From Pararhodospirillum oryzae (GTDB lineage: Bacteria > Pseudomonadota > Alphaproteobacteria > Rhodospirillales > Rhodospirillaceae): 46,553 nucleotides of DNA. The stretch is from contig NZ_BJZO01000032.1 of the NCBI RefSeq assembly GCF_007992075.1, positions 1-46,553 of the forward strand, read 5' to 3'. Position numbers and translations under genes: made by a program. A model generated the notes under the pieces. It made no database searches. It was not told the origin of the DNA and saw only the letters and a list, made by a program, of their open reading frames with translations. Below are positions 14,860-22,511 of the stretch, in pieces. Position 1 is the first letter of the stretch, and the number at the start of each line of letters is the position of its first letter.

Positions 14860-16799
14860 GCAGCCTGAGCGTGCGCGAGGCCAACGACGCCCTGCGCGCC
14901 GCCGCCGCCCGGGGAGAGGACATTGACGTCATCAACCCCGATGCCCGCCACCATATCGGGGTTGGCCTGGTTCATCCGGTCACGGTGCGCGTGCATGGCT
15001 CGGCCGGCTATTTCTGCGCCGGTCTGTCGCATGGCGCCCGCTTCGAGGTGGAGTCCAACGTCGGCTGGGGCGTGGGGGATTCCCTGTACGCGGGCACGGT
15101 GGTGGTGGGCGGCAACGCCGGGGCCATCGCCGGGGTGGCCCTGCGGGGCGGCGAGGTGGTGGTCAAGGGCAACGTGGGCAGCCGCGCCGGCCAGGTGATG
15201 AAGGACGGCACCTTGCTGTGCTGCGGCAACGCGAGCTTCCTGGCCGGCTACATGATGTACGGAGGCCGGATCATCATCCTGGGCGATTCGGGCGAACGGG
15301 TGGGCGAAGACATGTCGGCGGGCGCCATTTACGTGGGCGGCCGCGTGCAGTCCCTGGGCTCCGACGCCAAGGTGGAAACCCCGAGCCCCGACGAGGAAGC
15401 CGACGTGAAGGCGTTCCTGGCCCGGCATGGCATCGCGTTCGACGGCTCGTTCACCAAGGTTGTCAACGCCGGCACCAAGCTGCGCTACGGGGTTTCCGAA
15501 CCCATCGGCCGCCCCCAGCCCCACACCGTGTTCTCGGAAGGCGCCAGTTACTGGAACGCCAAGGTCGTGGAGGACATCCGCGCGAAAAGCCTGATCGGGC
15601 GCTATCGCATCCGGGGCTATGGCGCGTCCAAGGCGGTGCCGCATTTCTCGGACATCGCGATCAAGGTGGATCCGGCCCGGGTGGGGGCCGCCGGCGATCC
15701 GCTGGCCGCCGTGACCCTGGCGACCACGCTGGGCGATCGCTTCGGGGCCGCGCCGCTGCGCTTGTCCATGCCGGTGATGATCGCGCCCATGAGCTACGGC
15801 GCCTTGTCGAAATCCACCAAGATCGCGCTGGCCCGGGCTTCCCGCCTGTCCGACATCGTGGAGAACACCGGCGAGGGCGGCATGCTGCCCGAGGAACGGG
15901 CCGAGGCCCGGCAGTTGATCTATCAGTGCCTTTCCGGCCGCCTGGGCTGGAACATCCACGACATGCTGAAGGCCGACGCGCTGGAGATCTACATCAGCCA
16001 GGGCGCCAAGCCGGGCCTGGGCGGACAGTTGATGGCGAAGAAGGTCACGCGCGAGCTGGCCGCCATTCGCGGCATTCCCGAAGGCATCGACCTGCGCTCG
16101 CCCTCGCGCCACCCCGACATCATGGGCGCCGACGATCTGGTGATCAAAATCGAGGAATTCCGCGAGGCCACCGGCTACGCCAAGCCGATTTCGGTCAAGA
16201 TGGGCGCGGGCCGGGTGCGCGACGACATCAAGATTGCCTACAAGGACGGCTTCGATTTCGTCCAGCTTGACGGCATGCAGGGCTCGACCGGCGCGGCCTC
16301 GACCGAGGTGCTGGAAAACATGGGCATCCCCACCCTGGCGGCCTTGCAAGAAGCCCTGGATGGCCTGGCCGAGATCGACCACAAGGGCGACATGCCCATC
16401 GTGCTGATGGGCGGCATCAAGGACGGAGTGGACGCGGTCAAGGCCCTGGCGCTGGGCGCGAGCGCGGTGGCCATGGGCACCGCCGCCCTGATCGCCGGCG
16501 GCTGCATCAGCTGCATGCAGTGCCACGTGGGCAACTGCGTGGTCGGCATCGCGACCCAGGATCCCGAGCACGAGGCCCGCTACAAGACCGAGGTCCAGGC
16601 CCAGGCCATGCACCGTTTCTTCGAGGCGGTGCGCTGGCAGATCGCGGCCCTGACCCAGGCCCTGGGGCACACCGACGTTCGCCAGCTGTCGCGCGCCGAC
16701 CTGGTGGCCCTGACCCCGGAGGCGGCCGCGATCACCGGCCTGCCTTTTGATCCCGCCTACCGGGCGGTCCACGAGCAACTCCAGTCGCAGGTGGCCTGA
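14841..16799 (+). CDS. fused GXGXG / FMN synthase subunit (MgsB-MgsC, GltB-like)
   Basis: A 652-residue protein joining two modules that are separate subunits in most N-methylglutamate synthases. Residues ~1-200 are a GXGXG beta-helix (repeats GTVVVGGNAGAIAG, GEVVVKGNVGSRAG, GTLLCCGNASFLAG), as in the GltB C-terminus and FwdC. Residues ~240-640 are the FMN/glutamate-synthase central domain (MIAPMSYGALS, SGRLGWN, KPGLGGQL, GGIKDGVDAVKALALGA) with a 3Fe-4S motif C555-x5-C561-x4-C566. It would use ammonia from the upstream amidotransferase to make an amino or N-methylamino acid from a keto acid. It starts within the amidotransferase gene and ends 2 bp before the GltD-like gene. Confidence 0.85.
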   Translation: MVTIDLSSLSVREANDALRAAAARGEDIDVINPDARHHIGVGLVHPVTVRVHGSAGYFCAGLSHGARFEVESNVGWGVGDSLYAGTVVVGGNAGAIAGVALRGGEVVVKGNVGSRAGQVMKDGTLLCCGNASFLAGYMMYGGRIIILGDSGERVGEDMSAGAIYVGGRVQSLGSDAKVETPSPDEEADVKAFLARHGIAFDGSFTKVVNAGTKLRYGVSEPIGRPQPHTVFSEGASYWNAKVVEDIRAKSLIGRYRIRGYGASKAVPHFSDIAIKVDPARVGAAGDPLAAVTLATTLGDRFGAAPLRLSMPVMIAPMSYGALSKSTKIALARASRLSDIVENTGEGGMLPEERAEARQLIYQCLSGRLGWNIHDMLKADALEIYISQGAKPGLGGQLMAKKVTRELAAIRGIPEGIDLRSPSRHPDIMGADDLVIKIEEFREATGYAKPISVKMGAGRVRDDIKIAYKDGFDFVQLDGMQGSTGAASTEVLENMGIPTLAALQEALDGLAEIDHKGDMPIVLMGGIKDGVDAVKALALGASAVAMGTAALIAGGCISCMQCHVGNCVVGIATQDPEHEARYKTEVQAQAMHRFFEAVRWQIAALTQALGHTDVRQLSRADLVALTPEAAAITGLPFDPAYRAVHEQLQSQVA

Positions 16800-16801
16800 T
16801 C

Positions 16802-19303
16802 ATGAGCGCGTGCAAGCCCTTCCCCGTTGATCTTGCCGCCGATCAAAGCGGCCTGCCCCACTACGAGCCGCCGCCGTGCCAGGTGGCCTGCCCGGTTGGA
16901 ACCGACGTGGGATCCTATGTCGGGCTGATCTGGCAAGGCGACCTGCCGGGCGCGCTGGAGGCGATCACCGCCACCAATCCGTTTTCCAGCGTGTGCGGCC
17001 TGGTGTGCGATGCCCCCTGCGAACCCGCCTGCCGCCGCGCGAGCGGGGATGGCCCGGTCGCGATCCGCGCCCTCAAGCGCTACGTCATGGAGGCTCTGGG
17101 GCCGTCGTTCCACCTGCCCGCCATCACCCCCGACAAAACCCAGCGGGTCGCGATCATCGGGGCCGGGCCGGCCGGCCTGACCGCCGCCCAGGACATCGCC
17201 GCCGCCGGCTATCTGGTGGATGTCTACGACGCCAAAAACCGTCCGGGCGGGGCCCTGGCCTGGGGCATTCCCGATTTCCGCCTGCCCGCCGAGATCGTTG
17301 AACAGGACATAAATCGCGTTCTAGAACGGTGTCCGGGGATCAGCCTGCACCTGTCGGCGCCGCTGGGCGAGAAGGTGTTTCTGGATGCCCTGCGGGCCGA
17401 CCACGACGCGGTGCTGCTGGCCCTTGGCGCCAACGCCGGGCGCAGGCTGGGCGTCTCCGGCGACGGGCTGGACCAGGTGGTGGATGGCCTGTCGTTCCTG
17501 GCCCGGATCAACGGGGGCGAGCGCCCGACCCTGCCCTCCCACGTGGTGATCGTGGGCGGCGGCGACGTGGCCATGGACGCCTGCCGCGCGGCCCGGCGCC
17601 TGCCCGGGGTGAACAAGGTCACGGTGGTGTACCGGCGGGGGCAAGAAGACATGCCGGCCCGCGCGCATGAACTGTCGGCGGCCCTGGCCGAAGGGATCGA
17701 AATCCTCTCCCACGCCCAGCCGACCGCGATCGTGCCCCGCCCCAACGGCGAGGTCGAACTTCGCTTGCGCCGGACCGAGGCGGGGCCGGTGGGCGCCGAT
17801 GGACGGCGGTCCTTCCGCGAAATCCCGGAATCCGATTTCGGCCTGAACGCGGGGCTGATCGTGGCCGCCGTGGGCCAGACCACCCTGGGCGAGGAACTGG
17901 AGCGCCACGGCCTGCTGGCTGGCGGGCGCCTCAAGGCCGATCCCGTCACCCTGGCCACGCCGCTCCCCCGGGTGTACGCCGCCGGCGACGCGGCCAGCGG
18001 GCCATCGACGATTGTCCAGGCGATGGCGCAAGGGCACAAGGCCGCCTACATGATCCTGGCGGCCCTTGAAGGCGAGGAGCATCCGGCCCCCTATCACCCG
18101 CCCTACCGCTCGCGCTTCGCGCCCGTGGCGCAAGATCCCGAATGGGAAAAACTGGGCCGCGAGGACCCCCGCTTCCTGGGCCTGGGGGATGATCCCTGGG
18201 CGGAGGCGGAAGCCGGCTTCGATGCCGAGGCCGCCCGGCGCCAGGCCGCGCGCTGCTATCGCTGCGACACCGAAACCGGCTCGACCGATTACACGGTCAA
18301 GATGCGCGAAGCCATTTTCGCCCTGGCACGTCCGGATCGCGACACGGCTGCGATCGCCCGGCGGACCACCGAGCGGCTGAACGCCCGCACCCCCGCTCCG
18401 GCCCAGCCGGCGCCGACCTTCGACCAGCTGGTGTTCCTGCCCGCCAACCTGACCCGCCTGGTCATCGATCCCTACCGCGAGTCCTGCCGCACGGCCACGC
18501 CTTTGGGCGAGGGGCTGGATCTGGCCCATCCGCTGCTGGTGGGCGGGCTCGATGGCGCGCCCGGGCCGGTGCGCGAGGCGGCGGCCGCCGCGCTGGCGGC
18601 GTCGGGCGGGGCCTGGCTGGGGCGCACGCGCCCGCCCCAGGCCGGTCTTCCCTGGATCCAGGCCCTGGCTCCCGGCGACAGCGCCGACGCGTCCGCCGTT
18701 CTGGTCCTGGCCCTGGGGGGACCCCACGCCCCGGCCACCCGGCCCACGCTTGCCCGGCCGGGACAGTTGTGGGGACTGCGCGCCACCCCCGAAACCGCCG
18801 GCGCGGTGCTGGCGCTGGCCATCGAGGCCCGGCCCGACCTGCTGCTGGTGGACGGGTGCGGGACCCTGCCCGCCGACTGGGCCGACCGCGCCCAGGCGCC
18901 CGACCTGGGCTTGCTCCCCCGGGTGATCGACACCTTGCGCGCCCACCGGGCCGAGGAAGCGTTCCCGATCGTGTGGTTCGGAGGCCTGCGCTCGGGGTCG
19001 GATCTGGCCAAGGCCCTGGCCCTCGGCGCCACGGCGGGCGTGGTCAGCATGGCCGCCGGTCTTGCCCTGGGGGGCGCCCCGGCGGATCAGGGGCTGGCCT
19101 TCCCGCCGGATCTGGACCTCCAGGCCGCGCGACAGGGCCTGGAACAGTTCCTGAAGGCGGCGGTGTCGGAAGGCTCGATGATGGCCCGGTGCACCGGCAA
19201 GACCGACATCCACAACCTGGAGCCCGAGGACCTGCGGACCTTGTCGCTGGCGGCCCAGGCCGTGACCGGGCTGCCCATGGCCGGCGTGCGCGCCCCGGCG
19301 TGA
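16802..19303 (+). CDS. GltD-like FAD/NAD(P)H oxidoreductase with degenerate synthase-like C-terminus
   Basis: An 833-residue protein. Residues ~1-105 are the GltD-type Fe-S domain (CPVGTD; CGLVCDAPCEPACRR). FAD binding is IIGAGPAGLTAAQ (~117) and NAD(P) binding VIVGGGDVAMDA (~249), so it should pass electrons from NAD(P)H to the synthase. A CYRC pair (~482-485) ends the normal GltD length. Residues ~540-833 are extra: VFLPANLTRLVIDPYR, LLVGGLDGAP, WFGGLRSGSDLAKALALGA and GKTDIHNLEPEDL resemble the FMN barrel of the preceding synthase but lack its Cys cluster and most FMN-site sequence. The start ATG lies 2 bp after the previous stop. The tail may be a structural or regulatory pseudo-domain. 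Confidence 0.75.
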   Translation: MSACKPFPVDLAADQSGLPHYEPPPCQVACPVGTDVGSYVGLIWQGDLPGALEAITATNPFSSVCGLVCDAPCEPACRRASGDGPVAIRALKRYVMEALGPSFHLPAITPDKTQRVAIIGAGPAGLTAAQDIAAAGYLVDVYDAKNRPGGALAWGIPDFRLPAEIVEQDINRVLERCPGISLHLSAPLGEKVFLDALRADHDAVLLALGANAGRRLGVSGDGLDQVVDGLSFLARINGGERPTLPSHVVIVGGGDVAMDACRAARRLPGVNKVTVVYRRGQEDMPARAHELSAALAEGIEILSHAQPTAIVPRPNGEVELRLRRTEAGPVGADGRRSFREIPESDFGLNAGLIVAAVGQTTLGEELERHGLLAGGRLKADPVTLATPLPRVYAAGDAASGPSTIVQAMAQGHKAAYMILAALEGEEHPAPYHPPYRSRFAPVAQDPEWEKLGREDPRFLGLGDDPWAEAEAGFDAEAARRQAARCYRCDTETGSTDYTVKMREAIFALARPDRDTAAIARRTTERLNARTPAPAQPAPTFDQLVFLPANLTRLVIDPYRESCRTATPLGEGLDLAHPLLVGGLDGAPGPVREAAAAALAASGGAWLGRTRPPQAGLPWIQALAPGDSADASAVLVLALGGPHAPATRPTLARPGQLWGLRATPETAGAVLALAIEARPDLLLVDGCGTLPADWADRAQAPDLGLLPRVIDTLRAHRAEEAFPIVWFGGLRSGSDLAKALALGATAGVVSMAAGLALGGAPADQGLAFPPDLDLQAARQGLEQFLKAAVSEGSMMARCTGKTDIHNLEPEDLRTLSLAAQAVTGLPMAGVRAPA

Positions 19304-19737
19304 GGTCGCGCCGAGGGGGAAGCGAGGCGCACATGCTCCCCCCTCGGGCCCGCGACCAGGAAATCAGGCCCGGATGACTCCCGCCCCCCGCAATCCATAC
19401 AAAAACATATAAAAACTTTCATCCATGCCGACGACCGGTTTTAAAACAAATCAAACAAGAAACAGGCGGGTCCCGGACAAAAGGGCCCGCCTCTTTTTTG
19501 ACCAACCCGAATATTTTTTGCTAAATTTTTAGCATTCAACGCGTTGAACGTGGGTTTTCCATGCCCCGCCTCGCCTGTGGCCTGGACAAAATCGCGCCAG
19601 TGCCTCAGGCTTGCCCGATTGAACGGCACCCCGATCTCACTGGTTCGAGGGATGACATGGGATCTTTCCCGTCCCATTCGTATTTTTCCTCTCGACCGGG
19701 TCAAGGCGGGCATGGGCGTTAACGCGGAGGGGCGAAC
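19304..19737. other. 434-bp intergenic region after the synthase operon
   Basis: Contains a long GC-rich inverted repeat just after the stop (arms near 19305-19320 and 19338-19358), then AT-rich sequence (19385-19460), a rho-independent terminator at 19465-19499 and the leader of the chemoreceptor gene. The ribosome site of that gene, GGAGGGG, lies at 19724-19731. No gene is supported here. Confidence 0.5.
19465..19499 (+). terminator. rho-independent terminator of the synthase operon
   Basis: Arms AGGCGGG (19464-19470) and CCCGCCT (19486-19492) with inner TCC/GGG pairing, followed by TTTTTT at 19494-19499. On the opposite strand the hairpin is followed by a T-rich run too, so it may work in both directions. 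It lies ~160 bp past the GltD-like gene. Confidence 0.8.
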
Positions 19738-21534
19738 ATGGCACAGGCTCACCTGGTCCTGACGGAAAGCGCGGAGCGCTCCCGTGCTCCACACCCTGAT
19801 GCCTCCCCCCGGCCACTCGCCGTCGCCAATGCCAACCAGGCCCCCGACACCCTGACGGCCGAGGATCTGGCCTTGATCGTGGCCTTGATCGGCCATGCCC
19901 GCGCCCTCACCCGCCATGGCATCACCGCCGCCACCACCCAGGCCCAGGCATTCGACGAGATCGCGGCGCGCACCGGCCATTTGACCCGGGCCCTTGAAAG
20001 CACGGAAAAAACCCTGGAAATCTCGAATACCCGGGGTGCGGCGGTGCGCGCGGCCACGCAAGAGCAGATCGCGACCATTGCCCAGGCCATCCGCGACCGC
20101 CTGGACGCCAGTGCCCGCCACCTGCACGAAAAGGGCGCGGCGGCGCAAAAGGTCCTGACCTCGATCGGCGCGATCGGCCAGAGCGTGCGCATGCTGGCGC
20201 TCAATGCCCGCATCGAGGCGGCCCGCGCCGGCGAGCATGGCCAGGGGTTCGCGGTCGTGGCCGGCGAAGTGGGCGCCCTCGCCGGGCACACCTTGAAGCA
20301 GGTGGAAGAGGCGGCCCGGGCCCTGGATTTCGCCGAAGTGTTCGTCACCTTGGAACAAACCGTGGAAGACGTTTCCACCCGACTCGCCCAGTTGCGCCGT
20401 CTCACCGAAGGCTCGCTGGGCGACCTGGAAACCCTGCGCACCGACCTGCACGACGACGTGACCGAAATCGCCAGCCACAACGGGGTCATCCGCGAGATGA
20501 TCGACCTGGGCAACGCCACCCGCACCCGCACCTTGGACAAAATGAACTGGATGGGCGAGGAGCTCGACGCCCTGACCGGCGCCCTGGCCGAAGCGCCCCA
20601 GCGGCGGGTGCAGGCCCTGAAGGCGATCGCCCACCACCATCACCTGGCCACCGATCCCCACCACGACCGTCTGGCCGCGATCCGGGCGCGGGGGGAACTG
20701 CGCGTCGCGGTCGAGCCCCGGTTCGTGGGGCTTTCCTTCCGCCGCCAGCCGGACGGGGCCCTGGAAGGCCTGGATATCGAATACGCCCGCGCCTTCGCCC
20801 GCTGGCTTGGCGTGGAGTGCACCTTCATGGAACACCCCTGGGACCAGTTGACGGAACTGCTGGTCGCGGGCCGCCACCCGGGCGAGGCCCCGGCGGACGT
20901 GGTCTGGAGCGCGCTGCCGCCCAGCGCCAGCTATGGGGCCGTGGCCTATTCGGAAACCTATACCTGGCTGCCGTTCGTCCTGGCCCGGCGCAAGGGAGAC
21001 AAGCGCATCGCCGATCTGGCCAGCCTGGAAGGCAAGGTGGTGGGCCTGATCAACGATCCGGCGGCCTTCGCGGTCCTGGAAGCGGCGGGCGTGCGCTGGC
21101 AGGCCAACGCGCACAAGGCGGGCGGGCGCGTCCGGCTGGCCAACCTGGTGGCGTATTCCGACCAGGGGCGCATCCATGACTGCCTCGCCAATGGCATCGT
21201 CGATGCCTTTTGCGTTGATCTGCCCATTTATCACTGGGCCTGCACCGCCCCGGATAGCCCCTGGCACGGACGCCTGGAAATCCTGCCCGGCAATCTGGCC
21301 GCCCAGCCCTATTATTACGCGGTGGGCGTGTGCGCCGACGCGGCCAGCTATCCGCTTTTGAAGGCCATCAATGCCTTCCTGGCCGAGTTCCACCACAAGC
21401 CCGAGCGCGAGGCGCTGGAACGGCGCTGGCAGGGGCAGGCCTGGCCCGGCACGATCAGCTACCGCGACGAAAGCGGCGACCTGATGGGCGAAGAGGCCCT
21501 CCAGCGGCTGGCCGAGCGGGTGGGCATGGTGTGA
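19738..21534 (+). CDS. soluble chemoreceptor-like protein with C-terminal solute-binding domain
   Basis: A 598-residue protein with no signal peptide or membrane segment. Residues ~40-290 are long helices including the methyl-accepting chemotaxis hairpin tip, LALNARIEAARAGEHGQGF (~153-171), AVVAGEV. Residues ~312-590 are a family-3 solute-binding-protein fold (RGELRVAVEPRFVGLSF, GLDIEYARAFARWLG, DLASLEGKVVGLIND, YYYAVGV). That fold is normally periplasmic; here it appears to be cytoplasmic and attached behind the signalling helices. It would sense an intracellular amino-acid-like ligand and signal to a CheA/CheW array. The ATG at 19738 follows GGAGGGG. It is monocistronic; no che genes are nearby. 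The signalling domain is shorter and more divergent than typical. Confidence 0.75.
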   Translation: MAQAHLVLTESAERSRAPHPDASPRPLAVANANQAPDTLTAEDLALIVALIGHARALTRHGITAATTQAQAFDEIAARTGHLTRALESTEKTLEISNTRGAAVRAATQEQIATIAQAIRDRLDASARHLHEKGAAAQKVLTSIGAIGQSVRMLALNARIEAARAGEHGQGFAVVAGEVGALAGHTLKQVEEAARALDFAEVFVTLEQTVEDVSTRLAQLRRLTEGSLGDLETLRTDLHDDVTEIASHNGVIREMIDLGNATRTRTLDKMNWMGEELDALTGALAEAPQRRVQALKAIAHHHHLATDPHHDRLAAIRARGELRVAVEPRFVGLSFRRQPDGALEGLDIEYARAFARWLGVECTFMEHPWDQLTELLVAGRHPGEAPADVVWSALPPSASYGAVAYSETYTWLPFVLARRKGDKRIADLASLEGKVVGLINDPAAFAVLEAAGVRWQANAHKAGGRVRLANLVAYSDQGRIHDCLANGIVDAFCVDLPIYHWACTAPDSPWHGRLEILPGNLAAQPYYYAVGVCADAASYPLLKAINAFLAEFHHKPEREALERRWQGQAWPGTISYRDESGDLMGEEALQRLAERVGMV

Positions 21535-21596
21535 TGCCCGGTTTTTTCTGGTTTTTCGCACGCCCGCACGCGCCAGCCCTCCTCCCTTCCCGCGCC

Positions 21597-21624
21597 GGGG
21601 GCGCCCGGGAAAGCCGGCGCCCCC
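21597..21624. terminator. hairpin between convergent genes
   Basis: Perfect 9-bp arms GGGGGCGCC (21597-21605) and GGCGCCCCC (21616-21624) with a 10-nt loop, located between the converging chemoreceptor and RsbW-like genes. It lacks a long U-tract, but position and strength fit a bidirectional terminator. Confidence 0.5.
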
Positions 21625-21651
21625 CTTCCGCCACCCGCCGGAAAAGCGGCG

Positions 21652-22077
21652 TTATTCCTTCAGCCGCACGGCGAAGGTATTGCGGTTGCGCTCGCCCACG
21701 CGCTCGTAGTCGAACCGGTCCACGCCGTCCATGGCGAGCATGATCCCCAGGCCCCCTTCGTCCCGTTCCTCCAGGGGGATGGAAAGGTCCTCGGCGTCGG
21801 GCCCTTCCAGGGATCGGGGATCGAACGCCACGGCGTCGTCTTCCAGGCACACGACCAGTTCGTTGTCTTCGGTCACCTCCACGCTGACGTCCAGATGCCC
21901 TTCCAGGCCGTTCTCCTGGTAGCCGTGCAAGACGATGTTGGTTGCCACCTCGTCGACGGCCAGCATCAGGCGGTAGCCCCTTGAGGTCGAAAGACCGGCG
22001 GCGTCGGCACGCTGCTTGACCAGATCGCGCAAGGGAGCCAGCGCCGCCAGATCGGCGGGGAATCGGGTTGCAGACAC
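21652..22077 (-). CDS. RsbW/SpoIIAB-like anti-sigma factor (HATPase_c_2)
   Basis: A 141-residue single-domain GHKL kinase of the anti-sigma type. VDEVATNIVLHGY (~41-53) is the N-box, the CLEDDAVAFDP segment the G1 box and GGLGIMLA the G2 region. Such proteins bind a sigma factor or other target and phosphorylate a STAS partner. The GTG at 22077 has GGGGAGG about 10 nt upstream. It is the last gene of a leftward operon, 27 bp after its likely partner, the STAS protein. The controlled target is not in the window; no sigma factor gene is visible. Confidence 0.88.
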   Translation of the reverse strand: MSATRFPADLAALAPLRDLVKQRADAAGLSTSRGYRLMLAVDEVATNIVLHGYQENGLEGHLDVSVEVTEDNELVVCLEDDAVAFDPRSLEGPDAEDLSIPLEERDEGGLGIMLAMDGVDRFDYERVGERNRNTFAVRLKE

Positions 22078-22104
22078 AAGACCGCCCTCCCCTTCCAGAA
22101 GCCT

Positions 22105-22425
22105 TCAGGCCGGCGCCTGATCGACGATGTACACGCTGTGATGGAAGCCGGTTTTTTCCAGCGTATCCACGATCGCCGGCTGGGGCGCGACCACGTAGAT
22201 ATCAACCCCGGTTCCCAGCTTCTGCTTGGCGAAAATCAAAACCCGCAGCCCGGCCGAGGCCATGAACGTCAGGTCGGCCACCTCCAGCACCAGACGGGTG
22301 GGGTGCTGGGCGGCGAGGGCTTCGATCTCCGTCTTGAAGAGCGGCGCGGAACTGGCGTCCAGCTCGCCCTTCAGAACCAGGGTCGCGACGGCGTTTTCGA
22401 CGCCACCGGAAATTTCAAGGGTCAT
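22105..22425 (-). CDS. STAS-domain anti-anti-sigma factor (RsbV-like)
   Basis: A 106-residue STAS protein. The conserved phospho-acceptor region is FMASAGLRVL with Ser57 the likely target of the adjacent RsbW-like kinase. The dephosphorylated form would bind the kinase and free its partner. The ATG at 22425 is 86 bp after the GlgX gene. It ends 27 bp before the kinase start, the standard rsbV-rsbW order. Confidence 0.9.
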   Translation of the reverse strand: MTLEISGGVENAVATLVLKGELDASSAPLFKTEIEALAAQHPTRLVLEVADLTFMASAGLRVLIFAKQKLGTGVDIYVVAPQPAIVDTLEKTGFHHSVYIVDQAPA

Positions 22426-22511
22426 GGTTGTTTCCTTTTTATAGGCGATTTCAGGGGGCGGTTTCAGGAGACGGCTTCAGGGGTGCCCCTCTCCGTGGAC
22501 CGGATTTCCCG

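Noticed and set aside
14856-16778. 640-codon leftward open frame opposite the synthase gene
   Set aside because: It is a high-GC antisense shadow (His/Gly/Ala/Gln-rich) of a clearly recognisable FMN synthase on the plus strand.
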